DNA of 64,000 nt from Scytonematopsis contorta HA4267-MV1 (GTDB lineage Bacteria > Cyanobacteriota > Cyanobacteriia > Cyanobacteriales > Nostocaceae), in assembly GCA_019359035.1 (NCBI GenBank), contig JAHHIC010000057.1, forward strand, positions 1-64,000. The letters run 5' to 3'. The translations under genes were made by a program, and so were the position numbers. The notes beneath the pieces were generated by a model. That model saw nothing but the letters and a program-made list of their open reading frames with translations, was not told the DNA's origin and ran no database searches. Positions 1-9,646 of this stretch are shown piece after piece; position 1 is the stretch's first letter, and every line of letters begins with the position of its first letter.

Positions 1-33
1 TCTCCTCAAAATGCAATTACCATTGTCATAAAA

Positions 34-71
34 AGTACTCGTAGTTCTTCTTTTGAACTACATCTTGTACT
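34..71. repeat. Stem-loop at left edge
   Basis: GTAGTTC and GAACTAC pair around a 7-nt loop, extended by an outer AGTAC/GTACT match. A short T-rich stretch follows on the plus strand. It may be a terminator for a gene ending left of the window. Nothing coding is recognised in bases 1-187. Confidence 0.35.
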
Positions 72-187
72 AACTTTTTTTGAAGTATATCGTGACCGTT
101 TGGTCAAATTATGGTTCAAATCACAATAAGCAATTCAAAGATATTATATTGCAAGAAAATTTAAATATTTTAGATACAAATATTGAA

Positions 188-405
188 CCCCCTCCTCGCT
201 TGCGGGGAGGGGGTTGGGGGTGGGGTTGAAAAGTGGAATTTCCTACAAAATAGAACTCCCTCCTAATTTGCCGAGAGGGGATTGGGGTGGGGTTCCCGGA
301 CAAAATAGAGGGAGTTCTGGGGTATGTCCTCTCCGGGGGAGGAGAGAACATTGGGGGGGGGAATGTTACCTCTGGGGGAGGAGATAACGGGGGAGGGGGG
401 AAACT
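188..405. repeat. G/C-rich palindromic repeat cluster
   Basis: A hairpin of CCCCCTCC paired with GGGGAGGGGG opens this stretch. Related GGGGTTGGGGT and CTCTGGGGGAGGAG units follow, up to the stop codon of the PRC-barrel gene. Similar palindromes occur at 5294-5423, 17652-17677 and 41876-41916. The open frames here read only repeat-derived proline-rich sequence and are not taken as genes. Confidence 0.7.
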
Positions 406-1410
406 TTAATACCCACCTTCTTCTTCGTATTCAGGCTGCTTTTCTTTTACTTTTTTAGGAATATTAACCGGCTTTGGTTTTTCTTCCCAAGCATCGCCTT
501 CAACGTCGTCATAATCATTGTAATCATCTTCTGGCGATTTTGTCAATGGCTGCGGGTCAAATTTTCCAGATTGTTTAGCTGGTTGTTTATAATTGTCCGG
601 GCCAGTCGCCTCACTCCAATTATCTTCTTCGTCATCATCATCGTCCTCGTACTGTACTGGTTCGTAAGGACGTGCTTCCATTACTTTACGCTCTCGGCGT
701 TGTTCCGGTTCGTAATAATCTTCGTCCCACTCTTCTTCCCTTGCCACAGGTTCAGGTGCGCGAAGTTTTGTTTTCGGTGCTTCTAATGGTATTCCCGAAG
801 GTAGTTGATTTGGGGGTGCAATTGTTTTGGGTTTGTAATATTGCTCCTCGTCTTCCCTATCCCACGGTGCTCTACCGATACCTAGTCTTTCTAACACACC
901 TACTGTTAATTGCTGTACTCGTTCTTCCGAACCTTCATAGACAATTAGTCTATTTGCTCCGGTACTGACGACTTCATCAATTGATATTTCGTAAGTACTT
1001 AAAAATGATTCGGGAATTTGCGGTAACCCAAGGGAGGCTATTACGATACTATAAATTCTTCCATTTTCTGGATTAAATTTAAAGCCCCGCACCCTACCTA
1101 AAACCTCCCCAGTTTCGGTGATAACTTCCCAGTTCATCAAGTTACTGTAGGCTTCAACGTCTACATCCTCAATGACATCTTCGTTTTCTACCAAAATCAC
1201 ATCGCCAATGCGGGTGATGCTGTTAAGGTACATGTAACGGGGTATACCAGAAACTGAGATCAGGCTGTCTCGTAAGCCTAGAGCCACTACCTCTCTCTCG
1301 TCTATGTCTACCCATAACTGACTGACTATACCTAGCCGCTTACCGTTGTCTGAGGTAACTACTTGGGTATTTAAAATATCGGAACGCCTAATTGATTGTT
1401 CAGAGGTCAT
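406..1410 (-). CDS. PRC-barrel domain protein with acidic C-terminus
   Basis: A 334-residue soluble protein. Two PRC-barrel-like modules can be seen, at about residues 10-85 (VVTSDNGKRLGIVSQLWVD) and 92-165 (VITETGEVLGRVRGFKF). PRC-barrels are small beta-barrels found in RNA-processing and photosynthetic reaction-centre proteins. The second half is disordered and very acidic (an EDDDDDEED run) with repeated Pro and Tyr, suggesting a binding tail. No catalytic motif is visible. It ends 59 bp upstream of the next gene on the same strand (smc), so it may be transcribed after smc. Cyanobacteria commonly carry such proteins with no assigned role. The domain call is fairly secure; the function is unknown. 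Confidence 0.75.
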   Translation of the reverse strand: MTSEQSIRRSDILNTQVVTSDNGKRLGIVSQLWVDIDEREVVALGLRDSLISVSGIPRYMYLNSITRIGDVILVENEDVIEDVDVEAYSNLMNWEVITETGEVLGRVRGFKFNPENGRIYSIVIASLGLPQIPESFLSTYEISIDEVVSTGANRLIVYEGSEERVQQLTVGVLERLGIGRAPWDREDEEQYYKPKTIAPPNQLPSGIPLEAPKTKLRAPEPVAREEEWDEDYYEPEQRRERKVMEARPYEPVQYEDDDDDEEDNWSEATGPDNYKQPAKQSGKFDPQPLTKSPEDDYNDYDDVEGDAWEEKPKPVNIPKKVKEKQPEYEEEGGY

Positions 1411-1469
1411 TCTACTATACCGAGTCCTGATCTCGAATCCGGTTAAACTACTATATTATTAACAAAATC

Positions 1470-4400
1470 TCAAGCTGATGTACGGTCGGATTGTAATTTT
1501 ATACCCAAAACTTGAGTAAACGCTCCCCGTGCTTGAGTAACGCCTATAGTGCGTTCGGCCGATTCTATCATTGGACGACGCAAACTAACAACTATAAATT
1601 GTGCTTGCTGTGCTTGTTGTTTAATCATTTTAGATAATCTTTCTACGTTTGCCCCATCCAAAAACATATCTACTTCATCAAAAGCGTAGAATGGTGATGG
1701 GCGATAGCGTTGCAGGGCAAAAATGAAACTTAATGCTGTCAGCGATTTTTCTCCTCCCGACATTGACGCTAATCGCTGCACTGGTTTACCCTTAGGGTGT
1801 GCGACTAAATTAAGTCCGCTATTAAATGGGTCTTCGACATTATCTAATTGTAAGTAACCGTCACCCTCGCTCAGCTGAGCAAAAATTACTTTAAAATTTT
1901 CATTTACTGCCTCAAAGGCTTCATTGAAAGCTCTTTGGCGTAATGTTGTAAAGTTTTCAATTCTTAACAATAATTCCGTCCGTTCCCCTTCCAAAGTCGC
2001 CAATTTTTGGCTAAGTTCATTTAACCTATTTTGCGTACGTTCGTACTCTTCCAACGCGAGCATATTTACTGGTTCCATTCCCTGAAGCCTTTTGGACATA
2101 GACTTCAGTTCTTTTTGTAATTCTTCTAAATCTACTTTATCTGGTACTTCTGGCAAAGGTGACGGTAATTCCGGTGCTACAGTTTGTAAAGAAGCTTGGA
2201 CATTCGTTAACTCTTCTCTTCGCGTATGTTGTGTTTCCCGTAATTTCTCGATTTCCCATTCTAACTGTTGCTGACGCAATAAATCTGAACGCAACTCCGC
2301 TTCCAAGCGATCGCGATTTTGTTTTTCTTCACCTAAGTTCGCTTCCATCTGCTTTAGCGCGTTGCGGGTCTCTTCCATTTGTGCGCTAAGTGCTGCGTGC
2401 TGGGTGTTGAGAGTAGCTAGTTGATTTTGCTGATTTATTTGTCGCTGAAGATACTGTTGAATTCTCTCCTCAGCCTCTTGAATTTTCTCTAGCGAACGCT
2501 GCTGTTGATTTTCTAAATTACTTAACCTTTCCTCTGCTTGACGTAATGTCTGCTCGTACTGTTGTAATTGTTGCTCTTGAATTTTAATCGTTGCTTGAAT
2601 TTGTTGCCATTCACTAGGGGTTTGCGAAGCTTCCAACTCCGCAAGTACCTGTCGTAACTGTTGTAATTCTTGCTCCTTACCTGGTAATTCCCGCTCCAAT
2701 ATTTCCAAACGAGATTGGGCTTGGGTAAACTTTTCGGTGTTTTGCTTGAGCTGATTGCGGGTGGTTTCCAATTGCGTGAGTAGGGTTTTTATTTCTTTTT
2801 GTAAAGCTTCAAATTGCAATTGCTGTTCCCGTCGTCCTTGACGTGTTTCGGTCAATTGCTGAGAAAGTTCTTTAGCCCTAGCAGAAAGATTTGTAATTGT
2901 TTCCCCACATCGCTCTAAAATAACTTCAATTTCACCCAAACGTTTTTTCAGAGCAGTAACTTCTTCCGAATCAGTAGCTTCCACCGTACCAAAGCGTAGC
3001 TGTGACCGTTGGGCTATACTACCACCAGTCATAGCACCGCTAGTTTCCAATAACTCCCCTTCCAAAGTGACAATACGATACTGTCCCAAAAAGCGACGAG
3101 CTGAATCAATAGTGGAAAATACCACCGTACTGCCAAAAACATAAGAAAAAATATCGCGGAAGCGAGGCTCAGACTCAATCAAATTTACGGCATAATCAAG
3201 AAATCCATTAGCGTAACGTAAATTATCCCCACCACCTAAACGCTGTCCTTGAATTTTATTTAACGGTAAAAAAGTTGCCCTTCCTGCACGTCGCTGCTTC
3301 AATAACTCAATACCAGCAGCAGCAATACCATCATCTTCCACCACTATATGACCTAACCGCGCACCAGCAGCGATTTCCAAAGCTAACTGATAACGGGGGT
3401 CAACACGTCCTAATTCCGCAACAATCCCACAAACCCCGGGTATTCCCGACTGTAAAATCAACTTACTAGCTTGAGTCCCTTGTGCTTCTTGCTGTGCTTG
3501 TACTTGTGCTTCCAATTTATCAAGCTGACGTTGTTTATCCCGTTGTTCATTATTTAGACGCTTTTGAGTTTCCTGCTGTAACTGTAACTCTTGTTCCGTA
3601 GCGGCTAAATTTTGAGCCAAATCTTGAATCGGTTGTGCTGAACCACCAAATTCACTTTCCCATTGAGAATATTCAGCTTGTTTTGCAGTTAACTCAGGTT
3701 CCAAAGTTTGAACAATTTGAGTTTGCTCCTCGATTTGCTGCCGTAACTGGGTATTTCTTTCCCGTAACTGCGCTTGTTCTGTTCGTTGAGGCTCAATAAT
3801 TTGTAACAAACTCTCCACTTGACGAGTAAGATTAGTTTGTTGCTGCACCCAAGCTTCAGAAGCAGAAGCAATTTGAGTCGCAGTTTCGCGAGAAATTTCC
3901 AAATTGGAACGTGCTTCATCCCGTTGTCCCCGTAGAGACGCGATTAATCGCGTCTCTACGTCCTGCTGTAGGGTCAATTGTTCAATAGATTGTTGATTTT
4001 GTTGAATTTCTTGCTGAGTTATTTGTAAACGTCTAGCCGTTTCCTGCTGAGCAGAAGTTAACTCATTTTGTTGACGCTCAATTTGTCGCTTTTCTGCTTC
4101 TTGAGTAGCAAGAGTAGCTTGAGCAGCTAAAAGTTGTTCCTCACCCAAAGCTTTTACATGAGCATTTAACTGTTCAACCCGAACTGTTTTCTCCGCAATT
4201 TGACCATTAAGAATTGTAAGCTGCTCACTAATTTCGGTATTTCGCTTATCACCCTCTTGAATTTGCGTCTCCAAACGGTCTTGCTGACTTTGTAAAGTAC
4301 GCCATGATAATACCGCTTCCCAAGACTGCTTCTGTAAATATTCCGTACGTAACTTCTGATATTTTTCCGCTTTTGCTTTATCCTGAGCTAAACGCTCACA

Positions 4401-5177
4401 CTGAGCAGTTAACTCAGTTTCAATAATCCTACAGGAATCTTCCTTTTCCTTAACTTCTTCTAAAGTACCCTTAGCCTGATTAATTTTACGGTCAAAAGCG
4501 GCAACCCCAGCCAACTCGTCAATAATTTCTCGACGCTCCCGTGCGTTCATAGAAATAATACTAGTCACGTCCCCTTGAAGCACAACATTATAACCTTCAG
4601 GGTGAACCCGTAACTTTTCCAACTCAGCATGTAACTCCGTCAGCGTGCAAGTAATACCATTAATAGAATAAGTCGAAGTATAACCTTGCTGAGTTACCCG
4701 TAACTTGCGCGTAACACTCCACTCCGAACCTCTTTTAGCACTAATTTTTTCGCGACGACTCCTATCTTCCTCGCTATCCGCTTCTTTTTTTTTCTCTACC
4801 TCTTCCTCTTTCCCTTCTTCTTTAGGGGTTGCATCATCCTCTGTAGTTACATCAACCTCATCAGAAATAACCACAGGAACTTCTTCCAAAACTTCATCTG
4901 GCTGATGGTCAGTCAAATCAAAAGTCACAGTAACGGAAGCTTCTACCCCACCACGAGATTTTCCTGCTTGGGTAGTATTGACCAAATCCGGAAGTCGGTC
5001 AGCACGCATACCTTTGGAACTAGCGAGTCCCAAGCAAAATAAAAGAGAATCTAGGATGTTTGACTTACCAGAACCGTTTGGACCCGAAAAAACAGTGAAT
5101 CCAGGTAGTAACGGGACAGAAGTGTTACCACCAAAGGACTTGAAGTTTGTGAGGTCAACGCGCTTGATATGAACCAT
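1470..5177 (-). CDS. smc: Chromosome segregation protein SMC
   Basis: A 1235-residue SMC ATPase, the core of bacterial condensin. It folds on itself through a long antiparallel coiled coil and organises and segregates the chromosome. Seen: Walker A GPNGSGKSN (residues 32-40), a glutamine-rich coiled coil, a central hinge (about 560-720, with GVCGIVAEL and GAMTGGS), a second coiled coil, the ABC signature MSGGEKSLTAL and Walker B FYAFDEVDMFLD. A highly charged Glu/Lys insertion (about residues 105-142) interrupts the N-terminal head; similar charged inserts occur in other cyanobacterial SMCs as I remember them. A 30-bp perfect palindrome at 3931-3960 sits in frame in the first coiled coil, encoding about residues 406-416. 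Start ATG at 5177 gives the expected MVHIKRVDL N-terminus. Confidence 0.96.
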   Translation of the reverse strand: MVHIKRVDLTNFKSFGGNTSVPLLPGFTVFSGPNGSGKSNILDSLLFCLGLASSKGMRADRLPDLVNTTQAGKSRGGVEASVTVTFDLTDHQPDEVLEEVPVVISDEVDVTTEDDATPKEEGKEEEVEKKKEADSEEDRSRREKISAKRGSEWSVTRKLRVTQQGYTSTYSINGITCTLTELHAELEKLRVHPEGYNVVLQGDVTSIISMNARERREIIDELAGVAAFDRKINQAKGTLEEVKEKEDSCRIIETELTAQCERLAQDKAKAEKYQKLRTEYLQKQSWEAVLSWRTLQSQQDRLETQIQEGDKRNTEISEQLTILNGQIAEKTVRVEQLNAHVKALGEEQLLAAQATLATQEAEKRQIERQQNELTSAQQETARRLQITQQEIQQNQQSIEQLTLQQDVETRLIASLRGQRDEARSNLEISRETATQIASASEAWVQQQTNLTRQVESLLQIIEPQRTEQAQLRERNTQLRQQIEEQTQIVQTLEPELTAKQAEYSQWESEFGGSAQPIQDLAQNLAATEQELQLQQETQKRLNNEQRDKQRQLDKLEAQVQAQQEAQGTQASKLILQSGIPGVCGIVAELGRVDPRYQLALEIAAGARLGHIVVEDDGIAAAGIELLKQRRAGRATFLPLNKIQGQRLGGGDNLRYANGFLDYAVNLIESEPRFRDIFSYVFGSTVVFSTIDSARRFLGQYRIVTLEGELLETSGAMTGGSIAQRSQLRFGTVEATDSEEVTALKKRLGEIEVILERCGETITNLSARAKELSQQLTETRQGRREQQLQFEALQKEIKTLLTQLETTRNQLKQNTEKFTQAQSRLEILERELPGKEQELQQLRQVLAELEASQTPSEWQQIQATIKIQEQQLQQYEQTLRQAEERLSNLENQQQRSLEKIQEAEERIQQYLQRQINQQNQLATLNTQHAALSAQMEETRNALKQMEANLGEEKQNRDRLEAELRSDLLRQQQLEWEIEKLRETQHTRREELTNVQASLQTVAPELPSPLPEVPDKVDLEELQKELKSMSKRLQGMEPVNMLALEEYERTQNRLNELSQKLATLEGERTELLLRIENFTTLRQRAFNEAFEAVNENFKVIFAQLSEGDGYLQLDNVEDPFNSGLNLVAHPKGKPVQRLASMSGGEKSLTALSFIFALQRYRPSPFYAFDEVDMFLDGANVERLSKMIKQQAQQAQFIVVSLRRPMIESAERTIGVTQARGAFTQVLGIKLQSDRTSA
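3931..3960. repeat. 30-bp perfect palindrome inside smc
   Basis: The sequence is identical to its own reverse complement over 30 bp. It has arms CGTAGAGACGCG and CGCGTCTCTACG around ATTAAT. It belongs to the GTAGAGAC palindrome family that is otherwise intergenic in this window (7437, 13529, 22345, 27611, 56815). Its length is a multiple of three, so the smc frame stays open. Confidence 0.9.
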
Positions 5178-5293
5178 TGGCGTTGGGTATGTGAGCTTGG
5201 GTGTGTGATGCTAAGTTCAGGTAAGATTGTACCAATAAATTTCCCTTTCTGCGAGAAATTCAACAAAATTTTAGTTATTGCCGCAAACCAAGA

Positions 5294-5423
5294 GACCTAA
5301 CCCCCCTACCCCCCTTCCCTAATAGGGAAGGGGGTTTGTATATATCTCCTCCAACAACCAGAGATTCAGAAATAACCTTTAATTTCCCCTTCCCTTGCAG
5401 GGAAGGGGGTAGGGGGTTAGGTC
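5294..5423. repeat. MITE-like inverted-repeat element
   Basis: Outer arms GACCTAACCCCC and GGGGGTTAGGTC face each other about 130 bp apart. Inside are two CCCTTCCCT/AGGGAAGGG palindromes. A half-size relative lies at 41876-41916. It sits in the gap between smc and the glycosyltransferase and could act as a hairpin terminator for the latter. There is no coding capacity. Confidence 0.65.
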
Positions 5424-5431
5424 TTTAGAAA

Positions 5432-6712
5432 CTACGCAACAACTATCGCATCAAACGATTTTCTCAAATTGGCAGTTGCTGTATTGATAACTTTCTCATA
5501 CTCCTCCACGTAGCGTTTAGCCATTCTAGTGACAGAGTAGTTATCCCAAGTATCAGCAACCATCTTTTCACGGTCGATATTCTTGCCAACAGATTCAACT
5601 AATTCAGCCATCTCGTCAACAGAAGCAGCAAAAGCTCCATTGATTCCTGGCTTAATTAACTGATTAGCAGCACCACGTTTATAACTGATTACAGGAGCAC
5701 CACAAGCCATTGCTTCAATCATTACCAAACCGAATGGTTCTTCCCACTCAATAGGATTCAAGAAACAGTATGCACCTTCCAACAGTTTCATTCTCTGAGC
5801 AGTATTGACAGAACCAATAAACTCTGCATACTCAGGATGCTTATCTAACAGAGGTTTAACTTCCTCATTGAAATAATCAATGGAATCAGGAACGTATTCA
5901 TCTATGACCCCAGCAATGAGAATTTTCCTTTTCGCTTTCACCGCAGCTTCAATAGCATACTTTGTGCCTTTATTTCTGCATATTTTACCAACCCAAGCTA
6001 GGTGGCTTCTTTCGGTAACTGTCTTTTTTAAAAAATGATTGTCTGGTAAACCGTGAGGTACAACTTCGACAATATTCACCGGAAAGCCAGATTCTAGCGC
6101 GTCCTCCTTGGCTCTTTCGCTAATCGCAATCATTGGTGTTTTTTGAGCGAAGCTGAGATAATAATTGTCTGCTAAACCAGTAAAGTCTTCTCTTTTATCA
6201 AGCGGGAATCTGCTGTGCAGCGTGCAGATATGAGGAACAGATATTTGGGATGCTAATTTTAGTGTGTGTAAATCGGATGTTGATGAAACATGGATGTGAA
6301 CTACATCGTATTTTTCTGGATTGTTGGCAATTTCCCTAAAGCTATTAATTAAATGGTAATCAGCTTCAGAATGATTATCCCAAGCAAATCCTGCGTCAAT
6401 TAGTCCTTTATCCACATAAGATATAAGTTCGGCATTGGTTTGAGAATCGCCAGATGCGAAAAGCGTAACCTCGTGCCCCTGTCTGACTAATTCTTCAGTC
6501 AGATTGCTGATTACTGCTTCCGTACCACCATAGTTTTGTGGGGGAACCGACAACCAAGGAGGTGCTATTTGAGCAATTCTCAAAGGTTTATCGCTACCTT
6601 CGACCGTCGTAACCTTGTCTATTCTAATTGAGGTGTCAAACGTTTTCTTGTTTTTCCTTGTTTGTGGAACCTCCAAAGTTCTGAACAATTGGTTTTTTTG
6701 CTTAGTACTCAA
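5432..6712 (-). CDS. Glycosyltransferase family 4 protein
   Basis: A GT-B fold glycosyltransferase that probably transfers a sugar from a nucleotide-sugar donor to a polysaccharide or glycolipid. Seen: N-terminal Rossmann half with IAQIAPPWLSVPP and GGTEAVISNLTEEL, then the C-terminal donor-binding half with LAWVGKICRNKG, EEPFGLVMIEAMACGAPV (E-x7-E type motif) and the PVISYKRGA segment. The frame is open back to an ATG at 6880. I chose the TTG at 6712 because a strong AAAGGAGG Shine-Dalgarno lies 7 nt upstream and the residues before it do not match the family. That gives 426 residues, still with a short unaligned leader before PLRIAQ. Acceptor and donor are unknown. Confidence 0.85.
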   Translation of the reverse strand: MSTKQKNQLFRTLEVPQTRKNKKTFDTSIRIDKVTTVEGSDKPLRIAQIAPPWLSVPPQNYGGTEAVISNLTEELVRQGHEVTLFASGDSQTNAELISYVDKGLIDAGFAWDNHSEADYHLINSFREIANNPEKYDVVHIHVSSTSDLHTLKLASQISVPHICTLHSRFPLDKREDFTGLADNYYLSFAQKTPMIAISERAKEDALESGFPVNIVEVVPHGLPDNHFLKKTVTERSHLAWVGKICRNKGTKYAIEAAVKAKRKILIAGVIDEYVPDSIDYFNEEVKPLLDKHPEYAEFIGSVNTAQRMKLLEGAYCFLNPIEWEEPFGLVMIEAMACGAPVISYKRGAANQLIKPGINGAFAASVDEMAELVESVGKNIDREKMVADTWDNYSVTRMAKRYVEEYEKVINTATANLRKSFDAIVVA

Positions 6713-6720
6713 GGTATTTC

Positions 6721-6728
6721 CTCCTTTT
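6721..6728 (-). promoter_or_regulatory. Strong RBS supporting a TTG start
   Basis: On the minus strand AAAGGAGG is followed 7 nt later by TTG AGT ACT. This is the only strong Shine-Dalgarno near the 5' end of the glycosyltransferase frame. It argues for the TTG start over the ATG at 6880. Confidence 0.55.
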
Positions 6729-6880
6729 GATATGGACTCTATGGTGGAAGAATTTTCACCAGCCCTTTTGTAATTTGGTAATAACTTGGGGTCTACCTTT
6801 CTAACTATTCCAGTATGAAGTAGCAGAATTGATAAGGAGTAATGAATTAATTCTTCTTGGCTCCTTATCCTTGATCCCAA

Positions 6881-7478
6881 ATACCTTTTCTCTTATTCAG
6901 TTATCATCTTCACTAACTATATAACCAGACTTTTGACTTTGAAAACATCTAACTAAAGATTTATTTTTCATCAATTCTTACATATATACATATTTTCAAA
7001 TAATGGAGTAATCTTATATACAAAAATCTTATAACCGTTTTGTAACTTAAGATACGCATCAAATATTACTTCGTAGGAGAATATCCTCAGAAAACCCAAT
7101 AATTGCGTAATGACATCTATGTAACTATATCTTGGGAATGGTATTACTTAGTTTGCTAATTACTTCTATGATACGTCTTATGATACTTTAACATGTACCA
7201 TTTTACAGGATAATGACTATATTTTCATCATACCTAAGACTAATTTTTTAATATTTTCTTTATAATTTACTATTGCTTAAATTAGATAGTTGTAATTGGA
7301 AACGGAGATATTCTATAAGCGATAAATACTTTTGCCAACCGTTTAAATCCTGAAAATACTGATACTATCCCAGTCATTAATACAAGGGGTTATACCCTTT
7401 ATTGCTCCATAGCATAAGAATGTAAAAATACAAATAGTAGAGACGCAATATGTCACGTCTCTACATTTTTTTTCCGCA
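6881..7478. other. AT-rich intergenic region
   Basis: About 600 bp between two minus-strand genes. It is AT-rich with no recognisable gene. It should hold the promoter of the glycosyltransferase and the terminator of the TPR gene. The only structured element seen is the GTAGAGACG palindrome at 7437-7464. Confidence 0.5.
7437..7464. repeat. GTAGAGACG palindromic repeat
   Basis: GTAGAGACG and CGTCTCTAC arms enclose an AT-rich loop. It lies 15 bp beyond the TPR gene stop codon and is followed on the plus strand by a T run, so it may serve as a terminator hairpin. Confidence 0.7.
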
Positions 7479-9323
7479 TCAAATTTCGCTAGTATATTCT
7501 TCCAGAAGTTGAGGGACATAATCAAAACCATCCACACCAATAACAGAAATAATTCTGGGACGGTGTTGTTGCAAAGCAGCCTTAAAAGCTTCCGCACCCA
7601 TTTGTCCTTGTAAAACTACTAATAGCCCAGCCACAGGACGCCATTCACGGGAAGCTATTTGATTTAATAAATACATCCCCAACGCACCAGTATAAATTGC
7701 GCGGTCAAAATTTTGCAGATTATAATTTGCTTCAGCTAAGGAAGCTAAATTCCGACCCTGAAGATAAAAATCACCAGAAACTTGTGCAGCTTTAAAACCT
7801 TCTTCCAAAGACTTAATAGCATCTTGTGCTTGTCCAACAACCAAATAAGCAATACCTAAACTACTAAAACATAAAGCTTTACTTTGCACATCACCCAATT
7901 GCTCAGATAATTTTAAACCTTGCTGCAAGTAATTAATAGCCATTTCATAAGTTTCTGGTTCTACTTGTTCTAATTGTTGCGCTTGCATAACTTCGCTGTA
8001 ACCCAAATTTACCAGCGCATTAGCCTCTCCAGTTTTATCACCAGTTTGACGACTTAATATTAAAGCTCGTTGACTATAATTAATAGCTTCACCATAATTT
8101 TTTTGTTGTACATAAGTACGACTCAAATGATTAAAATTAGCAATTTCACAGGTTCTATCACCAGCAGAACGAGCAATTTCTAAAGCTTGCTGATGAAACT
8201 CCAAGGAACGCTCGTACTCTCCCAAAGCTCGCTGGGAATAACCCAAAAGAGTTAATACTCTAGCTTTCTCCTGAGTTACTTCCGATTTTCGCAATGGTTC
8301 ATTCAAATAGTCCAATGCATTTCGCAGAAATTTACCTGAAAACGAAGCAAAAATTCCACCATACAAAGGAAAATAACTACGCTGAGCAAAATTCCTAAGA
8401 ATTTGCAGCATTATCTGATTAGCTCCATCGCTGTAAATTGCATTAAAACGATGAAAACCATTTGCTAACAAACTCCAAATAACAGCAAAACTGAGGAAAG
8501 TCGAAATCGAAAGCTTAGAACCAGCTTTAACATTATAAGGTTGTTGGTCAAACCAATTAATTAACCCTCGCTGCAAAAGCTGTAAAACTAAAGCCAACTC
8601 AACCCAATCACTAACAGAAGTACCGCGTTGCTTTTCGATAAAATCAATCACAGGTTCTTCCATTGCCAAAGTTTTGAATAATCCCTTGGGTAATTCGCTA
8701 ATAATTTGTTTTCCCCAAGTACCCCAAGGACCCCTGTCTCCAGTATTTCCCCCAAATCCCATTGAATCTTGTGGCTCATACATCCAACTGACTAAATGGT
8801 CTTGTAGTCGTTGCCAAGTACTTAAACCACGGTTAATTCCTTCTGAAATTAGTTGTAAATCAGAATTTTCTTGAGCATACTGCTGTAAACTTTTTGACAA
8901 TTGCTGAAGTTGCTGTAAGTTTAAGCTATATTTGCGGTTGGGGTCGGAAACACGCAAAAAGGCAATTAGACGCTCTCCTTCGCTAGCAGTAGTAATTTCT
9001 CTAACCGCAGCGATAATTGCTTCCGTAGCCTTATTCCGTTCTTGTAAGCGCTGCCATTGAGTCTGAATAGTCTTAATCGCTCTTAAACTACGAGTAGCTT
9101 TTGCTTTCTTCAATTCATCTTTTTCAGTATCCGCTGTTTTCTGAATCGCGCTTAGGCGTTCAGATAAACCTAACTCAAAAATTTCTCCCGTTCCAACTGT
9201 TACCCCGTTGAGCAACATTTGATACACTTGTTCAACAGAACTAATTTTACCCTTGAGAGTGGTCTCGACAATTTCGTCGATGAGGGCTAAGTATTTTTCA
9301 CGCAATGGCATTTCGTCAGACAT
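7479..9323 (-). CDS. TPR repeat protein
   Basis: A 614-residue protein with no signal peptide or clear membrane segment. The N-terminal half (1-330) is helical and unrecognised, with a Lys/Arg-rich stretch near 90-115. The C-terminal half (about 350-560) holds consecutive tetratricopeptide repeats, for example LLGYSQRALGEYERSLEFHQQALEIAR and ALVNLGYSEVMQAQ, with the usual 34-40 residue spacing. TPRs mediate protein-protein contacts. It lacks an attached kinase, CHAT or NB-ARC domain, so its partner is unknown. Monocistronic by position; a GTAGAGACG hairpin follows its stop. Confidence 0.75.
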   Translation of the reverse strand: MSDEMPLREKYLALIDEIVETTLKGKISSVEQVYQMLLNGVTVGTGEIFELGLSERLSAIQKTADTEKDELKKAKATRSLRAIKTIQTQWQRLQERNKATEAIIAAVREITTASEGERLIAFLRVSDPNRKYSLNLQQLQQLSKSLQQYAQENSDLQLISEGINRGLSTWQRLQDHLVSWMYEPQDSMGFGGNTGDRGPWGTWGKQIISELPKGLFKTLAMEEPVIDFIEKQRGTSVSDWVELALVLQLLQRGLINWFDQQPYNVKAGSKLSISTFLSFAVIWSLLANGFHRFNAIYSDGANQIMLQILRNFAQRSYFPLYGGIFASFSGKFLRNALDYLNEPLRKSEVTQEKARVLTLLGYSQRALGEYERSLEFHQQALEIARSAGDRTCEIANFNHLSRTYVQQKNYGEAINYSQRALILSRQTGDKTGEANALVNLGYSEVMQAQQLEQVEPETYEMAINYLQQGLKLSEQLGDVQSKALCFSSLGIAYLVVGQAQDAIKSLEEGFKAAQVSGDFYLQGRNLASLAEANYNLQNFDRAIYTGALGMYLLNQIASREWRPVAGLLVVLQGQMGAEAFKAALQQHRPRIISVIGVDGFDYVPQLLEEYTSEI

Positions 9324-9646
9324 GGCAACTATAAATCATTACTATGATTGTAACTTGTTGGCGGTTGACGGTTGACGGTTGACTGGTGTTTTCTTTATTT
9401 CCAATTCAAAACTCTTAAATTCCCACTTCAAAACTTAAAACTCTTAATTCTTACCCTTCAATAAATAAGTCATCATTCTTCCCTCTTTCTTCTTCTTTCT
9501 TTGTTAAATCAGTTTTAACCGGTTTTAGCTGTAAATATGAGATTTCACTCAAACTTGCAGCTTAAATTGTAAAATCTTTACTAAAGGAAAAAATCTTCTT
9601 CCTTTTTCCCTCTTCCTTCTTTCTTCATTCTTGAGAGTTGTTTTCA

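Noticed and set aside
121-351. 76-residue minus-strand open frame
   Set aside because: Encoded by G/C-rich palindromic repeats; low-complexity proline-rich product without a family.
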